From Agapanthus africanus (lineage: Eukaryota > Streptophyta > Magnoliopsida > Asparagales > Amaryllidaceae), in NCBI GenBank assembly GCA_030015575.1, contig CM057339.1, positions 698,814,761-698,878,760 on the forward strand: a stretch of DNA of 64,000 bases. Reading direction: 5' to 3'. The position numbers and the translations under genes were made by a program. Each line of letters begins with the position of its first letter. Within the stretch, counting starts at the first letter, position 1. The notes beneath the pieces were generated by a model. The model was not told where the DNA came from. It did no database searches and saw nothing but the letters and a program-made list of their open reading frames with translations. This document shows positions 22,311 to 35,883 of the stretch, piece by piece.

Positions 22311-23507
22311 ATGCTCGGCTGGACACGGGATCCTAGTGCCCGTCTTGTCCGCATTCCTGCTATCGACGCCGAAGTCGGTACTTCTTCATCTTCTTTTCCC
22401 CCACCACACACGACCGAGATGGACGGCACTCCATCAAATTATAACACCACGCTGCCACCGCCCGAAGGTGCGCAGAATCCACCGCGCATCTCTCTCCAAG
22501 AGAGATGCTATCCTATCCGTGGTCCTCTTCCCACTTGTCTATCTCTTCCACCACCTAACGGGGATAATTTCGAAATTAAACCCCACTACATCAATCTGCT
22601 GCCCAAATTTTACGGGCTTAGGTCGGAAGACGCGTACGTTTTCATCACCAAATTCGAAAACGTATGCGCAATGATAGGTACTTCACAATTGACTTTAGAT
22701 GCTATGCGCTTACGTCTTCTCCTATTCACACTGTGCGACTTGGCAGAAAAATGGCTTTACAATACTGCCGCACACTCTATCACTAATTGGGATGAATTCA
22801 TCATAGCATTTCTTAAGAAGTTTTACCCAAACCATAAGACTGCACGTGTTAGGAGCGAGATCAACCAGTTCACCCAGCTTCCCAATGAACCATTTTGGAA
22901 GTGCTTTGAACGTTTCAAAGATCTGCTTGTCCAATGTCCTCATCATGGAATCAATAGATGAGATTTATGTCGGATTATATATGAGGGCATTAATCCATCG
23001 ACAAAGCAGATGCTTGAAACAATGCGTCAATGCAATTTCATGTCTAAAGACGACGGTGAAGCTTGGAAGTATCTGGAAGACCTCGCTGAACACACTTTGC
23101 AGTGGGAAAGAGTAAGACCACCTTCATCTAAGGGAGGTGTTCACTAGCTCGATGTTTCCATCGCAGTGAAAGCCGAAATGGCAGCGATGCAGAAGAAACT
23201 CGACGCTATTGACAGCAGATTCTCATCAGTTTCCCTAAATCAGGTTACGCTTCCTAAGACCGTCTGTGGTTGCTGTTCGGATCCTTCACACTTAACGGAA
23301 GAATGTCCTATGAATGCTTCGTTTCAAGCTAATGCTGCTTTTCAGCAGCGACCTAGAAACGACCCTTATTCTTCCACGTACAATCAAGGATGGAGGAATC
23401 ATCCTAACTTTGCTTGGAATCAAAACCAACAAAGAAATTATCAAAGACCTCCTCCACAGCAACAACAACCACAGAATCAGCCCCCCTTTCAGTCACAGAA
23501 TTTCTAA
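22311..23507 (+). pseudogene. Fossil gag of element E
   Basis: A Pro/Ser-rich N-terminus is followed by a retrotransposon gag core (about 22580-22960, including FITKFENVCAMIG, AEKWLYN and FYPNHKT) typical of Athila. A Cys/His knuckle-like motif, CGCCSDPSHLTEEC, lies near 23266-23307, then a Gln/Pro/Asn-rich tail. Few breaks (about two). Confidence 0.82.
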
Positions 23508-23534
23508 AATCCGGCCAACATTTCTACACCACAA

Positions 23535-24743
23535 GTGGCCGGTACTGACAACTCACTTGCACAAACTTTGGATATGTTCATGAAACAATCCATGCAAATT
23601 TCGGCTGAGATGAGGTTTTCTATTGATACCATAACGAAAAACTCCGCCTACCATGGTGAAAGTATTAAATCATTAGAAAACCAAATCGCACAGTTAAACG
23701 CCACAATGAGTGCGAGAGAGAAAGGGAAACTCCCATCTCAACCCCTACCGAATCCTGGCCATTCACAAAATCATAATGTGAATGTCGTTACTACGTTGAG
23801 ATCGGGGAGAGAGCTGAATAACCGAGTGGGTGAGCAGTTTGATGTTAGTGAAACATTTGATACCCCAGCTTCTTCTTCCTCTTCCCTTAATTCGTCTAGT
23901 CCCCCACCTTCATCCGAGCCTATTCTCCGTTTTCCCCAAGGCTCGAACATTTCGCCGAATCTATCTAAGCCGATTCCCACTCCAATTTTGGGATCGAATC
24001 CATCCCCTCAGTCTTCTCCACAAACGTTGGACCCAAAACTTATTGATCAAGCACCTTATCCAAACAGTTTAAGGGGCAACAGACCAAGTCCACAAATGGA
24101 GAAGATTGTAGAAATTTTTAAGCAAGTTAACATAAACATTACTCTCCTAGATGCTATTCAACAAGTTCCGTCATATGCGAAAATCCTAAAGGACTTGTGC
24201 ACTAGGAAGAGAAAAGTACAAGTACCTAAAAAAGTTTTCCTTGTGAGTAATGTGAGCACAGCTTTTACACAACAACTTCCCAAGAAACGAAAGGACCCCG
24301 GAAGTCCAACAATTTCAATTTCTATTGGGGGTAAAAATATCAATCGTGCTCTACTCGATTTAGGTGCTAGTGTTAACTTGCTTCCGTATTCTGTTTATGA
24401 GCAATTAGGGATCAGAGAGTTAAAGCCGGCGCATTGCACTCTTCAGATGGCCGATCGATCTATCACCCAACCTACGGGTGAGCTAGAGGATGTGTTAATC
24501 AAAGTCGGGGAATTTATATTTCCTGTGGACTTTATCGTTATTGATACACAACCTGTGGCAAACCCACGCAATCAAATTCCGGTGATACTCGGTCGACCCT
24601 TTTTGGCCACTTCCAACGCAGTAATCAATTATAGAAACGGCTCTATGACCTATCCTTTAGAAAGAAGTCAATTGAGCTTAACATTTACAAGTTGGGAAGT
24701 GAACCCTCTGAACCCTATGCTCATGTGTGTTCTGTCGAATTAA
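23535..24743 (+). pseudogene. Gag tail and protease of element E
   Basis: Long open segment (402 codons). A Ser/Pro-rich spacer leads to an aspartic protease: ISISIGGKNINRALLDLGAS with catalytic-type DLGAS at 24356-24370, then LQMADRSI and FPVDFIVIDTQ, and ILGRPFLAT near the end. This is the Athila protease pattern. It looks open on its own, but the element around it is defective. Confidence 0.85.
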
Positions 24744-25243
24744 CGGATGACGACAGCAGCGAATTTGATCAACCTCATAATTCTGACTCTTTTCATATGT
24801 TGTTGCTTGACACGGACTCTTCCACCGAGTTGTCCGGGTCAACATCTAACGCTGATAAGGAACTTTTTATAGAGTCTGACGATCACCCCATTTTTTTTGA
24901 TGACATTATTTTTCGGAGTATCGATGAAAGCTTTGAGGAAATTTTCGCTGATGAACTCGCATTTTTACAAGACACGGGTGTTGAGATGAATCAACTCCAA
25001 GATGAAGAAATTGGACCTCCACCCCTTCTTTTGGACAATCATGATAATGCAAGTAATCCATCATCACTATCATTGTGTCGTCTCTCTAAATTGAGACGCG
25101 ATCCTTTTCTATTACACCTCTTATCACCTCCCCACTTCTTCACGTCGAAAGGTGACATGTTCTTCCACCAACCATGGTGCGTCATCGATAAAAATTTTGA
25201 ATGGTTGGTGTTGACTTTTGGTCTTTGTAAGGCTTTACTTTGA
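24692..25243 (+). pseudogene. Acidic post-protease frame of element E
   Basis: Overlaps the end of the protease segment in another frame and encodes a 183-residue, Asp/Glu/Ser-rich stretch followed by a more basic end. Many Gypsy pol frames have an acidic spacer after the protease. No RT domain is recognisable. Confidence 0.5.
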
Positions 25244-26665
25244 CCAATAACTTTACCCCCCCCAATGATTTTAATTGCTTAACATTATTTAACTCAAGTT
25301 TGCGGAGGGGGGGGGAGGATATTTTGGCTCTTGAAAGAAAATGATTTTTACAAAATTATGAGCCTAAAATAAGTTTGGGGGAGGATTTTCACTTTCATAT
25401 ATTCTTTCCCCCATTAATAATTTCCTTCCAAGTCAACAGGTTTTTTAGCTTAACGGATGACATCAGTGAGGGCACTGCTATAAACAGGTTTGGGGGAGGT
25501 TTGTGCTTATTTACACATCAATTTGCATCCTATTTTGCATAAGCACAACTTTTAAAAAAATATAAAAAAAAATTTTTTGATAACAAAAGAGTAGAAAGTG
25601 AAAAATTACATCCAAAAGATAGGAATAGTTTAAGAAAACCAAGAAAATTAGAAGTTTTCTTAAACGAACTAGTAATAAGTAGTTATGAGCTGTTGTCCCA
25701 AGGGTTATTAAGATGAAGGAAGTCACTAATCTGAGGATAAAAATAAGTCTGAAAAATAGTTTCTTTTCTGGAAGCCAAACATTTGAATGTTGATACCCTA
25801 CTATATGCACTTACACACGTCTTGAAACTCGGGATAGTAGAGGATACCTTGAAATGCTCTTGTCTAAAAGCCAAAGTATGAAGGAAATGAAAAAAAATGA
25901 AGAAAATATAAAAATGGTGAAAAGAAAAAATTAACACTGGTTTGTATCGCCAAGACAGTAATAAAAAAATATAGCAAGGGTGCCTCTTCACCTAGTGCCC
26001 TAAGGCCAACTGGTCTGGGAGTCACTGCTAAGCCTTAGGTGGTGCAAGACGAGGAAAATATTATCACCTAATCAGCAAGCACATGAGTAAACGGTCGATT
26101 AGTACCTCAAGAAGTATTAACGGTCGCATGAAAAGGTTTGAGCAAACCTAAGTATTCATCAAATTAAAAAGTACTAAGGTAGATGGACAAGAGTATGATA
26201 GCTTGAATTGAATTCTCCGAGTGTAAGAATGTCCATTTCACACACGTAGGGGTATATGATCTATGTTTGGATGAAAGGTAGAAATGAAGAATAAAGACGA
26301 TGTTTTATTGAGGGATAATGTGATTTCTAACATTTTTCATGACTATTAAGATAGGGCTCCTGACAACCGGAAAGCTAGTTTAGCTGAAAACTCTTATTTT
26401 CAAAGTCTTTCTTTTATGGTTCTTATCTTTATATGTAAATTTCACCATCTCTCTTTTATTATTGGATTTTGTGGGTGTAATCCGCTGAAAACCCTCAGGA
26501 GACAACACTCCTCCTACTAGGGACACCTAGAGGTTTAACGGCTTGTTGCACGTGCACAGTGCAATCGTGTCTGCCTACAAAAGTGTGCTTAGTTTTCTCC
26601 TTTCTTTTTCTCCTCTTAAATAAACTAGTTTGCTCGGGACGATCAAAGATAAGTTTGGGGGTATT
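25244..26665 (+). other. Non-coding 3' region of E with repeated polypurine tracts
   Basis: No gene seen. AGTTTG followed by a G-rich run occurs at 25297-25320, 25371-25385, 25487-25500 and 26651-26663; the last adjoins the 3' LTR and is the likely functional tract. AT-rich sequence lies between. Confidence 0.7.
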
Positions 26666-28092
26666 TGTTCAGTTGATAAAACTGCACATTTGTATTACAT
26701 TTTCCCTACCATTTTCATATTAAAGAAGGACTTTATTATAATATATCATACATATGAGGGTTTATGTGTAAAAATACTATTTTCCATGTGTTGATATATT
26801 ATAATTAGCATTCGGTAGAAAAATGTATGCAAATAAATTCATTGACCAAATCCTAGTAGAACAAAGTCTACTAAAGATTATTTGAGTTGTTGTGCAAAAG
26901 ATTTCCAAGTGTGCAGAATTTTTCAAAGACTAGAATCAAGCAAATCAAGTTCTTGAAGAAGACTTGCCTAATTAAAGAAGCAAAACTTGGAGACCAAGTC
27001 TGGAAGCAACCGCGAAAAGATTTCCAAATTCTAAAGGTGCCAAGGATCGCCAAATGTCACATAGAGACAGCTCCTGAAAAATGATGGACGGCCATGATCA
27101 TCAAGCCTTGGATCCGCGGCAGGATATTGGAGATAGAGATTGAGGATTTTTGGGGTGAATCTATGATGAATTTTACCTAATATTGAAGCAAATGATTCTG
27201 GCTTTTCAATATAAAAAGGCACCGAGAGGCTCTTGGAAAATTTATCAAGCCTACGCGATCACGAAGCCCCAGACGCTCACGCATCCAGGCTGATCATCAA
27301 CTGTTCGTCTACCTCCTTAGGAAAGATCGAGAAGCAACTAGTTTGTAATCATTTTCTACGGAATAAAGTGTAGATTGTTCAAGTGATTAATAAAGATAGT
27401 TATTTTATTTAATTCTTTAGCATTTTACATTATGTTTCCCCTCTCTGTCTTTTCATCTTTTTCTCCCAACATGCCCGAGTAACTCTCCGCTTGTTAGGGT
27501 TCGTAGGATTAGGGTAGGCTAATGGATGATGAACATCCCTAAACCATTTTTAAGTCCTATAAAGTTTATGATCTTTATCAAAAAAATCATTAATATCCTA
27601 ATCGGGCGCGCTAGCAATTCTTTGCTAGATCCGACCGCGATTAGATATTAGATTAATGATTGTTTTGGTAAAGGCTAGATTTGAACGGAGTTCCGTGTCG
27701 AGATAAGGGTTAAGAGTGGGATTCCTTTTCCCTCCAGAAACCCTAATCTACACGCATCACTGTCATTCTAGTTTTAAATCTATTAATGGATAAAAAGGGT
27801 AACTTTTAATTAATCGTCCATGACTACTAAATCCTAACGAACCCTACAAGCCCTCTTATTATATTATCTAAATCTCTAAAATAATCTAGATCTATATTTT
27901 TGCATTTTTGCTTAACGTAGATCTAGAAACTTTTCACAAAATTCTTATTTCCTCCTCTCTTTCAACACATCTAAAGTAAGAGTAAAAGGTTCCACGTTTC
28001 CCTGAGGACGACCCGTACTCACCTCGGTCTAGCTACGCGCGACACCGTTCTGATTGCGGTTAAACTACAAACACACTCTTTCGAATCAATCA
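26666..28092 (+). repeat. 3' LTR of element E
   Basis: 1427 bp, same ends as the 5' LTR and nearly colinear; followed by CATAC direct repeat. Confidence 0.92.
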
Positions 28093-28097
28093 CATAC

Positions 28098-30012
28098 ATA
28101 AGCTGAATAAAAAGTGACGCTAGGCTAATTCTATGGAGCAACCTGGTTGTAGTCTTCCTCTGTGGCATCCACTTCCTCCGTCTCGACCGTATCTGACGAG
28201 CATTCCAAGAAAACAAGGGCGGCTGGAATGCCCATCGGCGAACTAGTGCTCGGTAAGTCCCAAGGATAAAGTAAGAGTAAAAAATGACAAGTGTAGAATA
28301 TATATATATATGACGAGTAATAATATATGTTCATAGGTAAATATGTACTATATGTCTTTATATGGTCACTATCTTAACGTTAAGTTCCAAGTGTGAATGT
28401 CAACGCAGCCGTAGAAGTATTCACGAGCTCAAAAGTAGGGCCCCAGGAGCAAGAAAACACGGCACATTTCATATGTTAGCATCGGGGCTCTAAACTATGG
28501 ATGAGTCAACCCGACTGATATTCGAGTAAAATAAAAAAGAGATTAATACGGGACTCCTAAAACTCTGTTGGATTCACACAAGAAACTATCCCAAACACCC
28601 CGAGTATAAATAGTTTATAACTGTATAATATACTTAATTAAATTGATTGATTGATTATAACATGACTTAATCGAAACCATAGATTGCAAAAGATGAATTA
28701 ATGAAGTGAGTAAGATGCGAGTCATATCAATTGCAATCTTGGGTCGAGCCAAGTTTGTTCGAGGAGACTGGATTCGGGTTCATGTTCAAGTTTAGATTCG
28801 AGTTAGGTTAGAGTTCGAGTATGTCTTCGAGTTCGAGTTCAAGTTTAGATTCGAGTTGGGTTAGAGTTCGGATTTGTGTTCGAGTTCGAGTTCAAGTTTA
28901 GGTTCGAGTTTGGATTTAAGTTCAGGTCTTTTTCATATGAATTGATTTAAACTGTTAAATATCTTATGTTCGAGAGAAATCAGCAACTGCAGTAAATGGA
29001 CGGCAGGATTTGTGTCTTTTTCCAAGATAGTTGTCATTGATAACTCCGTTAAGTTATCTAACCTGAATAGGCAAGCACTCACTTTCTCCAGCTCCCTGGG
29101 GCTCAATAGAAATGATACTGCTTAAACCTATATTAATTTAGAATCCTTAAATATTGTTTGCATATCTCGGGGGGGTTTTATGAAAAATACTTTAATATAA
29201 TTTGAAAATAAACCTCGTGGGTGATTTGTAATATTTAGGGTTTTCATGAACATTTATTTTAAATATTATGGTGTTTTAATGATAAAAACTTAACTTTTAA
29301 AAGTTTATGGTATTTTTATGAAAACCGGCTCTTTTGGAAACTTGATGGTATTTTATTAAAATTTTAATCTTTCTTTTTAAATATATAGTTTCATAATTTA
29401 TTTTTATTGAAAATACGAATTCATAGTTTTATATAATTTCCAAAATTTAGTTTTGTTTAGAAAATTCGTATTTCTTAAAATCTGTATTTTTATTTCCTTT
29501 CGAGACCGAATACTCCCTGAGGAGTACTGCATCCCGCTCTACTAACCCAAGGATGTACGATAATCCGCACTATCCATAAGCGGGTCCCCTGAGAGGATTG
29601 TAGGGGCGTATTTGCTAAGAATTTAAAATATCGATTTAAAATAAACCCGTTTTGAAAAAAAATGGTGTATTTTAATGTAAAACCTATTATTTACATAAAC
29701 CATATGTTTAGAACCTCATGATATGAAACCATAATGTGCGTGTAGGGTAGGTCGTTATCCCGTGAATGATCTAAAGATTTATGCTCTAGTAATTGAAATT
29801 ATGGTTATATTAAAGTTCATAGTATTTTAAAGTAAAAAGTTTGTTATATGATTGTTTCACATGAAAATTTTATTAAACTAAAAGCTAAATGATTGTAAAT
29901 ACGGTTAGTTTGACCTATTTTGTTTAATGAGGGGAGTACAAATGTTAAAATAACTTTTATCGGTGTTAACTCCACTTTGTCGATGTGTTTTTAGAAGACG
30001 ATTTGAGATGAA
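28098..30012. repeat. Old repeat flank, probable LTR remnant of Gypsy F
   Basis: No gene. It continues the sequence interrupted by E. It includes a degenerate hexamer array of the GAGTTC type (about 28750-28925) and AT-rich stretches. The position beyond the F leader suggests F's LTR, but no second copy is in view to prove it. Element C is inserted at its right edge. Confidence 0.4.
28750..28925. repeat. Degenerate GAGTTC-type hexamer array
   Basis: Repeated GTTCGAGTTC and GTTTAGATTCGAGTT-like words; a higher unit of about 60 bp is visible twice. Confidence 0.75.
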
Positions 30013-30017
30013 ATAAA

Positions 30018-32100
30018 TGTAAGTACACGGTAGCACCCCGGCCGTCTAACAGACGCCAAATGCGGAACAAAAACTTTTTAGCTGGCGCTATCGTATACGA
30101 TCACCCGGATCCGCCATTAAAGCTAAACTAACAAACTACAAAGTGGGTAGAAATGTTATACCGAACGATCCGAGTCCTTCGGTCTTCAACCATCATCCCA
30201 CGCTTTGTTGCGGTTGCTCCGATCTCCTGAATCTCCAGTCTTCTCGTCCAGGTGGCACCACGTCGACGGATCTTTAAACGGGCTCCCGCCTCTAAACCAA
30301 GGCAACTCGATCATCAAGTTTGCTAAAAAAGATGACCAAGATTGATGTAGAGAATGAGTAGAACACTTTGTCTCGTTACATCCAAAGATATGGATGAACG
30401 GTTAATGAAGTTGCCTTTTTGGAATCGGGTGAAATGAGAAATCTAGTTATCTAATTTCCATGAACCAAAACTTGCATCTTTTTCCAAATGAATTACACCC
30501 TCCCTCACAAGAGAGGGGTCCGGCCACTAAATAATGAGGAGGAAGGTGAGTGTAGGAGCTAGGAGGGTGACCATTAGCAATCATACTTATCATGACTCAT
30601 TACTTCATTAATGCAAAACCATGAGTCACCCAAACACATCATCAAGCATTAAATACAACCAAGGAATCATATAACACATCACTAACCTAGTCACCGTATT
30701 CTAGAATCTTCTAGAAGCACTCTCATGACTCACCCTCATGACTCACCCTCATGAAGAAAAGATAAATCCGCATTAAACCGAATGTTTAATACGAGTGATA
30801 GAAAACAGGAAACTGGCAACTTTCAAAGCGATCCTGAAACGAATTTCAGGATAACCCCGTAACAGTATAAACATACCCGCATTTGTATTACTACCGAATA
30901 CAAATGCAACTGAGACAAAGATATTATATCTACACAGTATAATACTCGGATCCGGCTTAAACCAAAGCCCAACAGTATTATCTGCCCGAAATATGACACG
31001 TGCGTAAACGCATGTGCATTTTCCGAACCCTGCCATAATACCATACGGCCTCTACAACGTTTCTCCCGAACTTGGGAAACTGTCTTTGGGAGACTCTAAT
31101 GACACATCAACACACTGGCACTGGGTATAACCTCTAACACGTCAGAGGTACTAGCTGTACGTAACGGTTGCCTATGTATTAATTGGAAGGGAAGCTGATG
31201 AGCGAACTCATCCAGAAACCCTACTGAGCCTGACAGTGACAATATCCGTAACAGTTCGGTCCGTTTGTATATGAGTATCGCATATAGGGCCTAGGGGGCT
31301 GGTAAACGTCAGACCCCCAATAGCTGTATAAGTCGTGTCAGAGTGAATCCCAGAACACCTTGAGATACTACTGGAATACCTTCCAGTAAATCTCGATTAC
31401 CTTGGCCAGGGATTTCGTGTAATGGCTCTCCTAAACACAGCGCGATCTCACCCCCATTACCGGGAGAGACGAATCCCCGACGATCTGCTCACTGCCTCCA
31501 TGTGGCTCGGGACTGTACCCAAAAAATACCTGTTTGAACGACTCCTTTGACCCGTGGTAGGGTATAAATCAAAGCACAGTGGGAACTCACACGAGACAAA
31601 TGACGATCCCAGGTCGACAGACTAACCTGTACACATGTCACCAGGGAACTGCTATCTGACGATATGTATAATACTAACTAGCATGTTCCCGGCGAGTCCT
31701 GTCCGGTATACTCATAACCCAATGAGCACCTGTATACATCTTAGGTGATCCAACTAACACCAATGGCTTGTGAGACCGGCCACCGCCCCTCGTCGGGATC
31801 TCGACTGTATACACTAGTCTACTTTGGAGTATCGATGCCCTGTCTCGAAACTCCCACGACTAGGGTCACTTTAAGGATGTGCTTATAGACCCCAGCTCCC
31901 ACATATATGATCGCCATCATACTGCTGGCAGTCAAGCAAGAATCCTATGGGCTCTATCAAAGTGTAACAGTGATAAAGACAAACCAGATAGCATACTATC
32001 ATCTCGAGTAAGACTGTTTTATCGGTATAGGCTCTTCCTCAATCATCACAATCACATACCTGCGATCCAATAATTGACTTTTAGGGCACTATATCCAACA
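30018..32100 (-). repeat. 3' LTR of Copia C
   Basis: On the minus strand it starts TGTTGGATATAG and ends CGTGTACTTACA. LTR hairpin at 31362-31394 with inner TACTGGAA/TTCCAGTA and outer GAGAT/ATCTC. Confidence 0.9.
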
Positions 32101-32115
32101 ATCTCCCACTTGCAC
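32101..32115 (-). promoter_or_regulatory. Polypurine tract of Copia C
   Basis: The minus strand reads GTGCAAGTGGGAGAT immediately before the LTR start. Confidence 0.8.
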
Positions 32116-35100
32116 TTAAGGCTAATTATTGCGATGTCGCGTACTCACAGCTCGTGTGATACCGAACATCCAACTCCTCTACTAATCAGTTTCACAAAGC
32201 TCGTTTGTAAAACTATTGTGTTTGAGAAATAGCCTCAGTGAGTGGATCCGCCCTGATATTTCTTTCTATGTCTCTCTTAATCTCAAGTTCTTGGAGAAAG
32301 CCATCTCCCGAATCGAGTAATACCTGTCTTAGAATATGTCTGGATATCTGATGTGACCTAGTTCATAAATGAACTCCAAATCCAAACTTCTTAGACTGTA
32401 TCGTCAACTGAACCTAATCAGTATCCTGCATCATGCCTCCCACAGTATCCTCTTGGACCACCTGTCCATAATACTGTCCCTCGTCAGATGGAAAACTATA
32501 ACTCTGACAATCACTCTGTCATCTATGTCAACTTTGAAGCATGGAATGATAACCGTCTCCCGAAGGAGGCTGCCATTATTAAATCCGTAGAACATTCACT
32601 TATGTTCTAAAACTGCTTCCTTATGTTTCTCCTGGATTGGATTAATATTAACTCATCGCATCTAGTGCAAAAACAACCTCTGGTGTGGTACTTGACATCT
32701 CATGATTGACTCAATTGCCTAAGCAAGTGATCTGCCAATCATGCATATCCCTCTTGCCTTTAGTCTGTAAGACACCATTAGAGAGGGTGACTCCATCACC
32801 TGTAGGTACACTACCATGCCAGGAGTCATCTATTCTAAAATACTATTAGAATACTGTCAAAGTACCCACATTGGGAAACTACCCAAATCTAGATCTAAAA
32901 CCATAGATCTTGTAACCAGAATGTCTGATATTATATCCATATCCTGTGTGAAGAAACAACTGTGTGACTACCACGGTATAACCGATTGTTGTATAGTAAT
33001 TTTACTTCCTACTCTATGTACGTCATCTAAATACCAGGACATCACACCCTACTAACTTCTTAACAGATCCATCTCCTATTCTGATGAAGTCAAACTCATG
33101 ACTGTAACATCAAAAATAGATGATCTTATCTCCGCTATATGTGCTCAAGCCTATAAATAGACATAAGCTACTTGCTCACCGTTCTTCCGCTACTCCCACT
33201 GACTACGACAACCCTCTGGCAGAATAATATATACGTACACTTCTAAAGCTAGTTTAGAACGACGATATACTTATCCTCCTGCCGGGTCTCATAGTCTGGA
33301 ACAACAGTAGTGTCAAGTCTGGGTAAACAAGAACCTCCCTGTCACCGTCCTTGAGGCTACCGGAGTACCACTCGGGTGTCTGAGGTTACCCTCCATATCT
33401 GCGAAGTGGCTATTGGAATATCAAACCTGATTGAATATATAGGTCCTATTAAATTTTCCGTAATCGTTTGCGGTTCTGGAATCACTTCCAGTTCTACCAT
33501 ACTCCCACTATTGTTTTCTGAAAAAATCCATTTTACTAAAACTGTGGCGAGTCAAGAACAATATCACTATTGATCTTCCAGATGGTAGAAAATCAACCCT
33601 CGTCAAAGCGAGGGTCAACCCACAAACTGTCATTACAGAAACGTGTTTTGAGTTATCCAGAGTCTGGTTTTAAACATAAGCTGGACAACTCACCATACTT
33701 TAACTTCGTTAAGATATGAACCATTCTATATCTAATATAGAAACTTTGGCACTTATTTAATTGGAACCATATTTTAATCATGCTACTGTCTCCAATGCAT
33801 ATCAACTCAATGGAGAAAGGCTAATCAGCATTACTCAACTTAGGAATCCATCCAATTATGAGTAACCTGAAAGAGAAACAAGTTTCTCAAAACCATTAAC
33901 TGAATACCAATCACAAGAATCTATATCTTCGATTTCTTTGAAGAATCCCGATACTTGCGACACCTGGTTCTCTACTTTATTCCTATACCCACAACTTCTC
34001 AAAACTTAGACTTTGTATTTCTACGAAACGCTTGTCTAAAAACTAGAGAAGTCACAAGTAAACAGAACAGAGTACGAGGACTAACCCCTTTTTCCTGATG
34101 GACACTGGACAACATACAATACTCTGTATAAGTCCTCTGAGTTGAATAACTCAAAACCTGTGCATCGTAGGTTGAAAACTGTACCCTGGCGATTTCCTCA
34201 AATATCACCAATTACAAAGAATTCCGATATAATGAGGATGGTCACCTAATTCCCAATAACCTACTCCCACTCATCATCTGTAAAACCATACAGATGTGAG
34301 AATCATACATGGTAAACACATACCCTGGAGTAAGTATCTAATCGGGAAATCAGTTTTCCATTAACAATGCACTGAAATAAAAAAAATGTTTCATAGGGAT
34401 ATCCTGGTATTCATAGTAATGCCTCTTCCAAAATCCAATTCATGATTTTAACCGTATATTTCTTTTCCTTCTCCCCAAATCCCTTTATTTGTCTTTATTC
34501 ATTACCTTCTGTACACCATCATTAGGCTAAGTGGTTTTCTTCCTTCCCTACCTTTCGGCACCAGCCTATGGTTTGGAAGAAGACTATCCAGTAAGCATAA
34601 TAGGTATACCCTCCTAAACCAAGGAGTACCCACAACTTGAGAGAAGGTGATGATAAAAGACAACTGAATAATACCTTGTTCTATTTCTCCCGAACTGGGA
34701 AAAAAGAAAAGGTGAAATAGGAGTGGCGATGAAGTATGCGGTTTGGTCGTGAATGATAACAGTTGTAATTTACTTTACCCTATTTCTAATCCATTTATTT
34801 TGTCTTTAGTTATTACCTTCTGTACACCCTAATTAGGCTAATTGGTTTTCTTCATTCCCTACCTTTCGGCACCTGCCTATGGTTTGGAATAAGACTATCC
34901 AATAAGTGTAATAGGTGTACTCTCCTAAACAAAGGAGCTCTTGCAACCTGAGACAAGGTCATAATAGAAGACAACTGAATAAACCAATTCTATTTCTCCT
35001 GAACCTGGACCCATCCTCGGAGAAATCCCTCCGAGTTCGTATATAACCATACGATGGATCTATCCAATGGAAGTGGATATCCGTAATAATACGGGGTGTT

Positions 35101-35270
35101 CTGAGAAATACAAAGGGTAAAAGAAGGAGCGGCAATGACTTATGCAACTCGGACAATCCAAAAGCCAGTATTTTAAGAAGGTTCGGTCAACTTGGTTATT
35201 GAGTCAAAGTCTAGGGTCGGTCAAAGGTCGCTGCCAAAGAGAGAGAGAAAAGAAACACTCTGCGTGCACT
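32116..35270 (-). pseudogene. Degraded pol remnant of Copia C
   Basis: Only traces survive. The clearest is the RNase H end on the minus strand at about 32220-32360, with SRHI-like and ADPLTEA words that match the other Copia copies. No long open frame. Broken in many places. Confidence 0.6.
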
Positions 35271-35532
35271 CTAACCTAGATCAGAATGGTTATCACTTTA
35301 TCTAATCAGGAAACCTCCCACTGTAGTCTCAAATTCTCCTCCAAACCTGAAAGAAGAATTAGTCGGGATCACCCGAAGAATAAACCAACTCATCAGTGGG
35401 AATCGGAATCCAACTATCATCGCATGATAACTTGATGGAAGCCACTCAAGTTATCACACTCCAGAAAGTATGCGTAAGTATGGCAAGTTTCTTGTATGTT
35501 TGAAACTCCCGATGTAATTTTAAACCCATGCT

Positions 35533-35742
35533 CTTATGACCTTGACGTAGGCCAACAAATCATAAGTCACATGTCAAGTTCTACCCGTCGTTGTCCTGAT
35601 TAATTTAGGTCCATCGTACATGCCCTTGACGTAGGCCAACAAGGCTGTACGTCTGTGCTAAACTAATGCATCTATCTATGCAACAAATGAATACCCCAGC
35701 AGCTACCAAACACTATGCCTTGACGTAGGCCAACAAACATAG
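35533..35742 (-). promoter_or_regulatory. Three tandem covarying hairpins (Copia C copy)
   Basis: Stems in plus coordinates: CTTATGA 35533-35539 with TCATAAG 35560-35566; CGTACA 35615-35620 with TGTACG 35646-35651; CTATG 35713-35717 with CATAG 35738-35742. The loops read TGTTGGCC-TACGTCAAGG on the minus strand. Confidence 0.7.
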
Positions 35743-35883
35743 CTTGAATACTACTGACCATCCATAAGAAATGACGGAGGGTAACGGCTGGTTTTTGGCG
35801 AAAAACCTTTAACGTAATGAACTTGATCTCGTTGAAGGAACCTGATAGCTTTTTATAAAAATATAGTGGTGAAAATCTTTGCT

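Larger units (their letters stand above)
19927..28092 (+). mobile_element. Element E: Athila-like Gypsy with gag and protease only
   Basis: LTRs 19927-21352 and 26666-28092, perfect direct repeats CATAC (19922-19926, 28093-28097), tRNA-Asp type primer-binding site and polypurine tract. Gag and protease resemble Athila/Tat elements. No RT, RNase H or integrase region is present, so it is non-autonomous, like the TR-GAG class. LTRs differ by about 2.5-3% by eye, or around one million years. It lies within the leader/LTR of Gypsy F. Confidence 0.9.

Noticed and set aside
28750-28925. Regular hexamer repeats, considered as a CRISPR-like or telomere-like array.
   Set aside because: Units are degenerate and lack unique spacers, and the word is not the plant telomere repeat; it is a simple-sequence array in an old repeat flank.
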